From positions 2,832,001 through 2,896,000 of the forward strand of contig NZ_CP115465.1 in the NCBI RefSeq assembly GCF_027912535.1: a stretch of 64,000 bases of DNA, given 5' to 3'. Below are positions 1-6,842 of the stretch, one piece after another. This DNA comes from Brevundimonas sp. NIBR11 (lineage in GTDB: Bacteria; Pseudomonadota; Alphaproteobacteria; Caulobacterales; Caulobacteraceae). The notes beneath the pieces are model-generated. The model ran no database searches. It had not been told where the DNA came from and saw only the letters and a list, made by a program, of their open reading frames with translations. Made by a program: the position numbers and the translations under genes. How positions within the stretch are numbered: the stretch's first letter is position 1; every line of letters begins with the position of its first letter.

Positions 1-546
1 CCGTTTCCGGATGACTTCCTGCCGGACGGCTCGGAGCCAACCTTCCTCATACAGACGCTAAGTCTCCCATTAACGACGAGGGAGATCGTTCGGGTCGACG
101 AGCAGTCAGTCGCCCAGATCGTTGTTAAGCTGCACGTGCTGGAACATTTTCTCGCGTCATCGCCCAAGGCCGTTGGCTGGGGCCTGCGAGAGGTCACACA
201 CCTGCAAAATAACGTGAAGCTACGCAGTGCGGAGATCGACGCTCTTTATCAGGCCGTCATTAAGTCAAATGACGCCATCCACCACGGGGCGGTCGCGGTC
301 GAAGTCAAGATCGGTGATCCTATCATCGCCGAACAGATTGAGAAGCAGGCCCTTGCCGCGCTGGACGATCCGGCATTTGAGTTTTGCATCCCGGTCATTT
401 TGAAGCGGTTCAAGAAGGGCGAGTTGATCGCGATCCACCTGGACCCGGTCCGGCGTTCTGACATCGATGGAGAGGGGCGCGTGGCACTCAGCGGGATCGC
501 CTTCGCTGCCAAGTACGTGTTCTCCCCGGAACTGCCGAAGATCTAG
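1..546 (+). CDS. Hypothetical protein, 3' part (5' end outside window)
   Basis: Frame 1 is open from the first base through the TAG at 544-546, giving at least 181 residues of plausible protein sequence with mixed hydrophobic and charged stretches. An internal ATG at 136 is unlikely to be the start, because coding-like sequence (PFPDDFLPDG...) continues upstream of it without a stop to the window edge. I do not recognise the family. There is no obvious signal peptide or membrane segment in the visible part. The C-terminal half alternates strand-like hydrophobic stretches (GAVAVEVKIG, FCIPVILKRF, ELIAIHLDPV) with charged loops, suggesting a small folded domain. It lies inside the element, 234 bases before the serine recombinase, so it is element cargo. 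Confidence 0.6.
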   Translation, partial: PFPDDFLPDGSEPTFLIQTLSLPLTTREIVRVDEQSVAQIVVKLHVLEHFLASSPKAVGWGLREVTHLQNNVKLRSAEIDALYQAVIKSNDAIHHGAVAVEVKIGDPIIAEQIEKQALAALDDPAFEFCIPVILKRFKKGELIAIHLDPVRRSDIDGEGRVALSGIAFAAKYVFSPELPKI

Positions 547-680
547 CACTCAGCGATAGCGGAGAGCCCGTTAGGCGGCGACCTCTTGGCGGTCGGCATA
601 GCGCCCGACTTCAAGTTCTGCCACGTCCGCCCACGCCCCTAGGGAGAGCTTGGCCTGCCGTCTCGCAAGACCGTGGTCGT

Positions 681-751
681 GTGAGACTTTCTCCCACCCA
701 CTGAAACTATCTCACTAGGATCACCCTTGGCTTTTGAGACGGTTCGTCTCA
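681..751. promoter_or_regulatory. Inverted-repeat cluster upstream of the serine recombinase (candidate res site or operator)
   Basis: Four GAGAC-type half sites lie just upstream of the recombinase start at 781. GTGAGA (681-686) pairs with TCTCAC (710-715). TGAGACG (735-741) pairs perfectly with CGTCTCA (745-751) around a 3-base centre. Resolvase-family genes commonly have their recombination site, which doubles as an operator, immediately upstream. Assigning that role here is inference from position and symmetry. The rest of the 547-780 gap shows nothing else I can name. Confidence 0.4.
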
Positions 752-780
752 CAATATCTTAGACATTGCGGAGCAGAACC

Positions 781-1344
781 ATGACCACCGGAGCCACGAT
801 TGGCTACGCCCGAACATCGACCCTCGACCAAGTCGCCGGGCTGGAGGCGCAGATTGCCGAGCTGAAGGCGGCGGGCTGCACGAAGGTATATTCGGAGCAG
901 GTGTCGAGCGTGGACGCTGCACGACCGCAGTTGAAGGCCGCGCTCGGGTTCCTGCGCGAGGGTGATACGTTTGTTGTCACCCGCCCTGATCGGCTCGCTC
1001 GTGGGACCCAAGACCTCCTCACTATCGTGGACGATCTCTCAAGCCAGGGCGTTGGTGTGCGGATCATGTCGATGGACTTGGATACGACCACCGCCACCGG
1101 GCGGCTTGTCCTTACGATCTTGGCAGGGATCGCAACGTTCGAGAGGAGCTTGATGCTGGAACGGCAGCAAGCGGGGATCGCCAAGGCGAAGGCGCTGGGG
1201 AAGTACAAAGGACGGGCACCTACGGCCCGCGCCAAGAGCGCCCAGATTCACTCGATGAGAGCGGAGGGCAAAGGCGTTGCAGAAATCGTGCGCGAGACGG
1301 GGGCGAGCCGCGCCAGCGTCTACCGGGTCTTGGGCTCGGCCTGA
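781..1344 (+). CDS. Serine recombinase (resolvase/invertase family)
   Basis: A small serine recombinase of 187 residues, the usual length for Tn3-type resolvases and DNA invertases. The N-terminal catalytic domain starts GYARTST, placing the nucleophile at about Ser13. It continues with the conserved RPDRLAR segment (about residues 68-74) and the ATGRLVLTILAGIATFERSLMLER block that leads into the long dimer helix. The last 45 residues form a helix-turn-helix of the kind that binds the recombination site. I chose ATG 781 because GGAG at 770-773 sits seven bases before it and the conserved domain begins directly after it; an upstream start at 766 is possible but adds nothing conserved. Half-site inverted repeats lie immediately upstream. 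Likely role: resolution or inversion within the element. Confidence 0.93.
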   Translation: MTTGATIGYARTSTLDQVAGLEAQIAELKAAGCTKVYSEQVSSVDAARPQLKAALGFLREGDTFVVTRPDRLARGTQDLLTIVDDLSSQGVGVRIMSMDLDTTTATGRLVLTILAGIATFERSLMLERQQAGIAKAKALGKYKGRAPTARAKSAQIHSMRAEGKGVAEIVRETGASRASVYRVLGSA

Positions 1345-1464
1345 CCGGCATACGGGCTCATCGGCAAGCCTGCAGATAATCAGAACGAATAGAGAACATT
1401 TTCTTGTCGTCGCCGTTGAACGAAGGCATGACGGACTCGGGTCGGCAAACCGAGAGAGAATGGA

Positions 1465-1653
1465 ATGAGCGACCGATCATTGGCGGCGCTGCTGGTCGAA
1501 CTGGACCAAGAGCTGGCCCGCAAGAACGATCCGCACACTGCTGCCGACCAAATCCTCAACTGTGTCGAAGAGCGCGTACCCGGCGCTGTCCTTCGGACGG
1601 CGGCAGCCCTGCAGCTCGGTGCCCTCGGCTGCGCGATCACCCCTGCGGGGTGA
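1465..1653 (+). CDS. Small hypothetical protein
   Basis: A 62-residue reading frame starting ATG after a purine-rich GAGAGAATGG stretch. The first 45 residues (MSDRSLAALLVELDQELARK then a Thr/Ala-rich helix) read like a normal acidic helical protein. The last residues are less convincing, so it may be a shortened remnant. No family is recognised. It lies between the serine recombinase and the coiled-coil gene, in a 447-base stretch (1345-1791) that otherwise holds nothing I can identify. Treat as tentative. Confidence 0.35.
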   Translation: MSDRSLAALLVELDQELARKNDPHTAADQILNCVEERVPGAVLRTAAALQLGALGCAITPAG

Positions 1654-1791
1654 ATGCCATGGCTGGTTGTTGATTTTCGCAGCAGCGCTTGTCTGCATCG
1701 GGGTGGCGCGCTGGCCGGGGTAGCTCCCCAGAAGCGGACCCTGCAAATGTCAGTTCGGGGAGGAGGGCCGACGTCGGTTTCTGCGTCGCGA

Positions 1792-2526
1792 CTAGACCCG
1801 CTCTACAAACACGGTCGTGATATGGTTTCGCCACGTCCCGTACATCTGTTCATAGCTTTCGCTGGTCTCGACGGTGCAAATGATTTCATCGCCGTCGATG
1901 TGCAGGTTGGCATCTCTGAGCGGCCATCGGGCCATCCAGTCACGGAAGCGGATCAACAGGTCGCGTCGCTCGGCTTCGCCCAGTCTCTGGACGTACTGAA
2001 GGTACTCGTAAGATTTCCGAGAGCCTGAGCAATCCGAGATCCGATAGACTGTAGGGCCGACCTTGAAGAGCCGAGCCATCCAGCGGGCCTTGGCGATCGC
2101 TTCCTCGCCTGTCCGAACCAACGATGCCGCAGCACGGTCCGCTTCAACTTTGAGCGCAGCGGTCTCGGCCTCAAGGGCGGCTACTCTAGCCTTCTCCGCC
2201 CTGACAGCGGCTTCTGCCGCCTTCCGGCGTTGCAGTTCGTCGGAATACATTCCAGAGACCACGCGAACCTCTTCTTCAAAGTTGAAAGCTGGCTCTTTCT
2301 CGACGTAGACAAAATGGCCGATGGCGACATCCGGTGCGGATGCTTTGTTCACATACCGTTGGCTGCACGATGATCTCAGTTGGAGATCGTAGTAGTTTTT
2401 GAACTCGTACCACTTGCCGCGACAGCCAACGCAGAGGCCGCCCACGTTCTTCCTATGCTGATCCCAGATCATGTCGTGACTGGGGTGGACGGTCGTGCCG
2501 AACTGCAAACTGCCAATAGTAGCCAT
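1792..2526 (-). CDS. Hypothetical coiled-coil protein with an N-terminal Cys cluster
   Basis: A 244-residue protein of unknown family. The N-terminal third carries a CVGC pair near residues 32-35 and a further Cys near 54 beside aromatic and basic residues (KWYEFKNYY), a possible metal-binding or nucleic-acid-binding patch. Residues about 98-145 are a strongly heptad-like Ala/Glu/Lys/Arg coiled coil (RRKAAEAAVRAEKARVAALE). The last 100 residues form a mixed alpha/beta C-terminal domain ending LHIDGDEIICTVETSESY. No signal peptide or transmembrane segment is seen. It is on the same strand as the small membrane protein upstream (2569-2787), with a 42-base gap, and is probably co-transcribed with it. 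The start is uncertain, with an alternative ATG at codon 19; no strong ribosome site marks either. Confidence 0.6.
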   Translation of the reverse strand: MATIGSLQFGTTVHPSHDMIWDQHRKNVGGLCVGCRGKWYEFKNYYDLQLRSSCSQRYVNKASAPDVAIGHFVYVEKEPAFNFEEEVRVVSGMYSDELQRRKAAEAAVRAEKARVAALEAETAALKVEADRAAASLVRTGEEAIAKARWMARLFKVGPTVYRISDCSGSRKSYEYLQYVQRLGEAERRDLLIRFRDWMARWPLRDANLHIDGDEIICTVETSESYEQMYGTWRNHITTVFVERV

Positions 2527-2568
2527 TGGCCGCGAGACTACACTTGGGCGGTTAAGGTTGGCTTGCGT

Positions 2569-2787
2569 TCAGCGTCGCCCCCGATACGTGGGTTCGTCGT
2601 AGCCGTCGCCACTCCGACCCTCGCTCTGGGTGCAGTAGTAGAGAACGGTCAGGATGAACCCGACCACCATGATCCAGACGAAGCCCCGGTGGATGGGCTT
2701 CCAAAACTCTTCGTTCTTGATCCAGAAGGTGGCGAAGAACAGCCCGACCACGCCTACGATCACGACGACCGCAACACCATCCCACAT
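2569..2787 (-). CDS. Small two-helix membrane protein
   Basis: A 72-residue protein with two clear transmembrane helices (about residues 4-22, VAVVVIVGVVGLFFATFW, and 34-52, RGFVWIMVVGFILTVLYY) separated by a short charged loop (KNEEFWKPIH). It has a soluble basic/acidic tail rich in Gly, Asp, Glu and Arg. A GGGAG stretch lies about ten bases before the ATG. No family is recognised. It heads a probable two-gene unit with the coiled-coil protein downstream and is divergent from the DUF2971 gene, with only 85 bases between the two starts, so the two transcripts probably share a control region. Confidence 0.6.
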   Translation of the reverse strand: MWDGVAVVVIVGVVGLFFATFWIKNEEFWKPIHRGFVWIMVVGFILTVLYYCTQSEGRSGDGYDEPTYRGRR

Positions 2788-2872
2788 TCGCTGATGCTCC
2801 CGAAGTGACCTGTAGCGTGGACCAGTTCACACCACACCGCTATCTGCGTTACTCGAAGTTTGGGAAGACGCG

Positions 2873-3850
2873 ATGACGATGACGGAAGACGGGCTGGCTC
2901 GGTTCCACGCCATGCTCAAGGACACGTTCTTCGGCGCTACCGTGGAGCGTCAGAACGGTGTGAAGACCAACGACACCCGGTTCGCTCACTACACCTCCGC
3001 AGAGGTGGCGATGAGCATCATCCAGAACAGCGAAGTCTGGATGCGAAACGCGATCACGATGAACGATTTCTCGGAGAACAGCTACGGCAGGACCGCCGTC
3101 TTCAATGCATGGGATGCACCCGGCGGCTTGAGGCTGCGAGAAGCCCTTGAGGCTGTCCACGAAGGCGCCGTGTCAGAGATCGCGACCCTGTTCACGTCGT
3201 GGCAGGGCGACCTCGAAACCAAGACTTATCTGACCAGCTTGTCGGAGCATGACGCCGAGGAAGACAATCTGGGGCGGCTCTCCATGTGGCGTGCTTACGG
3301 GGGCCGAAACGGAGTTGCCCTGATCCTGAACCGCACACCGTTGGAGTCAGAGAGCAACGAACTGAAGGCGTACACGACGCCCGTCTTCTATGGCGACCAA
3401 CACAGCGTGGAAGCTCAGTTCGACCGGATGGCGGACGCGATCCTTCGGAACATCGGCATGATGCGGTTGCTCCCCGTTGCCGAACTGGCGAACACAATGT
3501 TCATCGCCTTGCGCTTCACCGTCCTTGGCACGAAGCACCCGGCATTCAGCGAAGAGCGAGAATGGCGGGTGATCTATTCCCCAAACCTAGAACTCTCCCC
3601 GGTCATCGAAGCCTTCGTTCACCCGGTACGCGGCGTCCCCCAAATCATTCAGAAGCTTCCGCTCCGAAACGACCCTCAGAATGGCCTCCATGGCGCGGCC
3701 ATTCCCGATCTATTGCACCGGGTCATCATCGGCCCGACCGATGATCCAGTGGCAATGAGAGACGCGTTCTTGGTCCTGCTGGAGAAGGCCGAGGTGCCAA
3801 ACCCGGAAGAACGCGTGTGGATGTCAGGGATACCGCTGCGTCAGTGGTGA
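2873..3850 (+). CDS. DUF2971 family protein
   Basis: A 325-residue cytoplasmic protein that fits the DUF2971 pattern. An early HYTS motif (His39-Tyr40) is followed by a helix and a strand leading to TMNDFSE (Asn64-Asp65). A central YLTSLSEHDAEEDNLGRLSMWRAYGGRNGVAL block matches the family's conserved LSE...D...LWxxYG..xG segment. A late FSEEREWRVIY matches the family's E.EWR signature. The biochemical role of DUF2971 is not established to my knowledge; members are often found in accessory islands. The start is ATG 2873 (ATG ACG ATG ACG), with GGGAAGA a few bases upstream. It converges with the HUH gene, with 43 bases between the stops, and is divergent from the membrane/coiled-coil pair. Confidence 0.85.
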   Translation: MTMTEDGLARFHAMLKDTFFGATVERQNGVKTNDTRFAHYTSAEVAMSIIQNSEVWMRNAITMNDFSENSYGRTAVFNAWDAPGGLRLREALEAVHEGAVSEIATLFTSWQGDLETKTYLTSLSEHDAEEDNLGRLSMWRAYGGRNGVALILNRTPLESESNELKAYTTPVFYGDQHSVEAQFDRMADAILRNIGMMRLLPVAELANTMFIALRFTVLGTKHPAFSEEREWRVIYSPNLELSPVIEAFVHPVRGVPQIIQKLPLRNDPQNGLHGAAIPDLLHRVIIGPTDDPVAMRDAFLVLLEKAEVPNPEERVWMSGIPLRQW

Positions 3851-3893
3851 CATCGCTGGACCCGCATCCTGCTCCCAACAGCCGCAGCGCGGC

Positions 3894-4769
3894 TCACGGA
3901 TAGAGGACCGCCCGACTTGTGCGAGCTTCGGAATACAGCCGCTTCGCCTCGCGTCTCATGCCCTGCGTCGCCCCGACAAGGTTCTCCTTGCCGCCGATTT
4001 TCACCATTGAGCGGTATAGCCATTTCGTCGAGTAGCCCACCCATTTGACTAGGTTGCGCCGGGGCGAGAAGTGGACCTGACGCGCTTCCGATCTCCAAGG
4101 CCCACCGCACCCCGCCAGGGCGGCTCTCACGTTTTCACGAGCGCCCTCCGGAACGACTATTGCGCCGTGGATATGGGGCTCATCCCAGCCCCCTTGTTCA
4201 ACCGCGAACCAGAAGTCGGGTGTGCTGCTGGGAAGCCGTTGACGGAGATGTCGAGCGAGGCGGTCCTGCATGTGACGCCCTACCCCGACAGGATCGCTGG
4301 CGGCGTTCTTCATCACCTCTGGAGCGACCCTGAGAGTGAACGGGATGGCTTCGAGGTTTCGGGAAGCGAGCCCCCATCCCAGCATCTTCATGAGCGGGCT
4401 GGAGTGATCCCAGTGGGGCAAGAAGACATCGGGAATGATACGGACCCCTGCCCGATCCGCGTCTGCCAGAGTTTTTCTAGAAAGCCAAACTGAATGAACA
4501 GCACTTGCGCTCACTCGAACCGGCTGTCCAGCCCGCAGCTTAGTGTTGATATATCTGAAGATTTTTTCATCGCGACGAGGATCATTGCGCCACTCTGACC
4601 TCGACTTTTCCGACCGGGTTTTTACGTCCTTCGATGCCACGTCTCGGTCCAACATGGTCCGCCGGAAACGGCGTTCAGCGGCGGCACCACCAGCATGTTT
4701 TACTCGCCGGACAATCCCCGCCATCCGACCGGAATACGGAACATCAGAACCAGACTCATCGTCACTCAT
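3894..4769 (-). CDS. HUH-endonuclease-like replication or nicking protein
   Basis: A 291-residue basic protein whose C-terminal half carries the three signatures of HUH single-strand endonucleases (rolling-circle Rep or relaxase type). IPFTLRV at about 142-148 resembles motif I. PHIHGAIVV gives the metal-binding His-x-His (His199, His201). KWVGYSTKWL supplies a Tyr-x-x-Lys (Tyr246, Lys249) as candidate nucleophile and partner. Spacing and order match the family. Residues 1-90 are Arg/Lys-rich and may bind DNA. It is transcribed away from an iteron-bearing non-coding region (4770-5258), the arrangement expected of an initiator and its origin. I do not recognise a named subfamily, and start choice is uncertain (ATG 4769, or a second Met at codon 16). 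The alternative is a transposase of the same superfamily. Confidence 0.65.
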   Translation of the reverse strand: MSDDESGSDVPYSGRMAGIVRRVKHAGGAAAERRFRRTMLDRDVASKDVKTRSEKSRSEWRNDPRRDEKIFRYINTKLRAGQPVRVSASAVHSVWLSRKTLADADRAGVRIIPDVFLPHWDHSSPLMKMLGWGLASRNLEAIPFTLRVAPEVMKNAASDPVGVGRHMQDRLARHLRQRLPSSTPDFWFAVEQGGWDEPHIHGAIVVPEGARENVRAALAGCGGPWRSEARQVHFSPRRNLVKWVGYSTKWLYRSMVKIGGKENLVGATQGMRREAKRLYSEARTSRAVLYP

Positions 4770-5258
4770 CTGGCGATGGACTAGCGCTCTCCCGAGCCAA
4801 GTCCAACGGTGGCACCGACCTTTTCGCGAGCCGGACCCCGATACCCCGAAGATAGGACCCTGATACCCCGAATCCTAGCGAACCAAGGCTCGCCTCTTGT
4901 GCGGAACGGCGCTTCTGACGGCGCTTCTTGGGGAGTTCTCGGACAGGTCTTCGGGGTTTCGGGGTCCGGTTTTCCGGCCAGGGGCCGTTAGGTTACGTTG
5001 GGGCGTATCAGGGGCCGGAAGAGAGCTCGACTGCGCGAAGTCCCGCCACGACAGCGTTTGCGGGGCTCTCAGCCGGACTATAAGGCTAGACGCTTGTTAT
5101 AGGGTGGCTGAATGTACAAGTTACATACAGGTCCCGTCAGGTAACGTTTTCGCAGTCCCAAACCTTATACCCATCAGACCATAAGGGTTAACCCGATCCC
5201 CACGACTATTTGTTGGGGACCGGGGTCCAAATGCGACGCGAAATCTCTAGGACTTCGG
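4770..5258. other. Non-coding region between the HUH gene and the integrase (candidate origin)
   Basis: This 489-base stretch has no convincing gene. It contains two direct iterons and one inverted copy (4833-4967, listed separately). The part nearest the integrase (about 5080-5220) is richer in A/T than its neighbours. It carries ACCTTAT (5162-5168) inverted against ATAAGG (5181-5186) and CCCCA/TGGGG flanking a loop at about 5198-5218. Such a layout is typical of replication, nicking or integrase-binding regions; which of these applies is inference. Confidence 0.5.
4833..4967. repeat. Iteron-like repeats: two direct copies and one inverted copy
   Basis: GGACCCCGATACCCCGAA (4833-4850) recurs as GGACCCTGATACCCCGAA (4855-4872), one mismatch in 18 bases with a 22-base period, about two helical turns. 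The reverse complement of 4951-4967 reads GGACCCCGAAACCCCGA, again one mismatch, so a third copy lies in the opposite orientation about 80 bases away. The copies sit 64-200 bases upstream of the HUH gene start. Initiator-binding or autoregulatory sites are the likeliest explanation. Confidence 0.65.
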
Positions 5259-6431
5259 TTAGCTCACGGACACCCGAAGCGCGGTCATCGTCTTCACCGC
5301 ACGCGACAGTCCAGCCCTCTGATTTTCAGGCATTAGGCTGGCGTACGAGAGCGTTGTCTGCATCTGCGTGTGTCCGAGGGTTTTCCCGACCACCGTGATG
5401 TCCTCACCGCCGGACAACATGAACGTCGCCGTAGTTCGCCGGAGATCGTGTCGCCTCCAGTGACCTATCTCGGCCAGCTCAAGGATGGCGGCCCACGGTC
5501 GCTTGAAGTCACCACGATGCTTCTCAGGGTCTTTTCCTGGGAACAACCACCTGTCGCTTAGGGGGTCATCCTGCATCGTGCGGACGATCTCCACCGCTTC
5601 CGGAGGCAGGGCGAGTCGATGCGTCTGCCGTTGCTTCGTGTGTGCCGAAGGCTTGATCCAGAAGCCCCTCTGAAGGTCGAACTGCGACCACTCGGCTTTC
5701 AGCACCTCGCGAAGGCGGGCTCCCGTGAAGAGAAGCAGGCGGACCACATTCGCCGCATTCTGATCAGAGAACCTGTCGCAAGCGGACAGGAGTGCGGTGA
5801 CCTGCACTTCTGACATATGATCCCAGCGCCGTTCGATGCGGTAGCCGTCCACCCCCTTGCATGGGTTGACGCTCATGACCCCGTCGCGAATAGCGATGTT
5901 GAACATCTTACTCAGGACAGCCTTCACGCGGTTGGCCTGTCCTTTCCCGGACTTATCGCGCGCGTCGGACATCATCGCCGCAACGTCCGATGAGAGGACC
6001 GCATCGATCTTCCGCGACCCAAAGCGAGGGAGGACGAAGCGATCCAGCGCAGTCCGAGCCGCGCTAATCGTCCCGTCAGCCAACGCTTTCTCAGCCGCCC
6101 ACACGGTCAGATAAATGGCCGCATAGTCTCGGACGGTTGCAGCGTTGCGAACAGCTTGTCGGTCCCGGCTCGGATTGCCTCCCCTATCAACGGACACACG
6201 ATGTTCGCGCGCGTCCTTCCGCGCTTGATCGACTGTCATCGCTGGATAGCTACCGATGGTAATCTTCCCCTGCTCGCCGCTGATGGTGCGAAACTGAAAT
6301 ATGAATGAGCGTGATCCTGCTGGAGTGGTGAGAAGCCCCAGCCCCGGAACATCGGAGTCCCAGATTGTACGCCCTGGCTCTGCGCGATCTATAACTCGGG
6401 TGGAAAGGCGTAGGGATGATTGGTTGGACAA
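5259..6431 (-). CDS. Tyrosine-type site-specific integrase
   Basis: A 390-residue integrase of the P4-like class: an N-terminal arm-binding domain (DUF4102-like, with SDVPGLGLLTTPAGSRSF and KITIGSYPAMTVDQAR), a SAM-like core-binding domain (about 100-190) and a C-terminal catalytic domain. The catalytic set looks complete: Arg239 in FTGARLREV, His328 and Arg331 in RRHDLRRT, His354 in TLGH and Tyr363 in LSYASL. I chose TTG 6429-6431 because GGAGGT lies five bases upstream and the conserved domain starts right after it; a longer frame to 6581 has no such support and overlaps spurious sequence. It is transcribed away from the tRNA-Thr fragment at 6609-6653, where it presumably acted. No excisionase gene is evident nearby. 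Confidence 0.95.
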   Translation of the reverse strand: MSNQSSLRLSTRVIDRAEPGRTIWDSDVPGLGLLTTPAGSRSFIFQFRTISGEQGKITIGSYPAMTVDQARKDAREHRVSVDRGGNPSRDRQAVRNAATVRDYAAIYLTVWAAEKALADGTISAARTALDRFVLPRFGSRKIDAVLSSDVAAMMSDARDKSGKGQANRVKAVLSKMFNIAIRDGVMSVNPCKGVDGYRIERRWDHMSEVQVTALLSACDRFSDQNAANVVRLLLFTGARLREVLKAEWSQFDLQRGFWIKPSAHTKQRQTHRLALPPEAVEIVRTMQDDPLSDRWLFPGKDPEKHRGDFKRPWAAILELAEIGHWRRHDLRRTTATFMLSGGEDITVVGKTLGHTQMQTTLSYASLMPENQRAGLSRAVKTMTALRVSVS

Positions 6432-6608
6432 GGTTACCTCCTGTCCGATCAGCGCTATTGGGCCATCTCCGTGGAAGCAATGTGGAAGCACGCGGGGTCG
6501 TAGAGGCACGTTCTTCCCCGTAGAAGGACGTACTCGTCTTCGCTCAAGATGCTGATTGGCAACGGATTTACGTTGCCGCACGTAGTCCCCCGTAGCTGTG
6601 CCGCCGTT

Positions 6609-6653
6609 TTCGTAATGATGGGGTCAGGTGTTCGAGTCACCTAAGCGGCACCA
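6609..6653 (+). other. Attachment-site scar: 3' half of tRNA-Thr(CGU)
   Basis: The sequence reads from an anticodon loop TTCGTAA (6609-6615, anticodon CGT) through the 3' anticodon-stem strand, a five-base variable loop, a perfect T-arm (AGGTG 6626-6630, loop TTCGAGT, CACCT 6638-6642), the acceptor 3' strand AAGCGGC, discriminator A and encoded CCA (6651-6653). No 5' half (expected acceptor strand GCCGCTT) precedes it, so it is not a functional tRNA. This is the att duplication left by integration. Confidence 0.88.
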
Positions 6654-6842
6654 CCTCTCCCCGCAGGACATGGACGAACCCCTGGGGCGGACGTGCCTTC
6701 CAGTTGGGAATGCGTCTGGGTCTGACGTGGGGCGTCGCCCAATCCACTGGAGCTCAGTCGCGCCGGGAGAATCCATGACCTATGGTGGTCCTCGTTCGAC
6801 CAACCGTGCGTCATCGGGTCCGGCCGTCGCGCAGCGCTGTCT
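6654..6842. other. Junction spacer between the island and the Tad-like gene
   Basis: Between the tRNA fragment and the stop codon at 6843 I see no gene with coding character, no hairpin followed by a T-run, and no repeat. Together with 6432-6608 (the integrase leader) this makes a gene-free stretch of 411 bases whose only recognisable content is the attachment site. Confidence 0.5.

Larger units (their letters stand above)
1..6653. mobile_element. Right part of an integrated genetic element (tRNA-Thr site)
   Basis: This segment carries a tyrosine integrase, an HUH-type replication or nicking protein, a serine recombinase, iteron-like repeats and several genes without recognisable housekeeping roles. 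It stops at an orphan 3' half of tRNA-Thr(CGU) at 6609-6653, after which ordinary chromosomal genes begin. A duplicated tRNA 3' end at one edge is the usual scar of integrase-mediated insertion into a tRNA gene. The fragment is on the plus strand with chromosome to its right, so the intact tRNA and the other edge should lie left of base 1. Whether it is an integrative plasmid, a conjugative element that has lost transfer genes, or a phage satellite cannot be decided here. No conjugation or capsid genes are visible in this part. Confidence 0.8.

Noticed and set aside
2873..3850. Calling the DUF2971 gene a proven antiphage gene
   Set aside because: Only context suggests it; no established mechanism or known defence partner is visible in the window.
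6455..6640. 61-codon minus-strand frame across the tRNA fragment
   Set aside because: It overlaps the att site and integrase leader, with no coding character.
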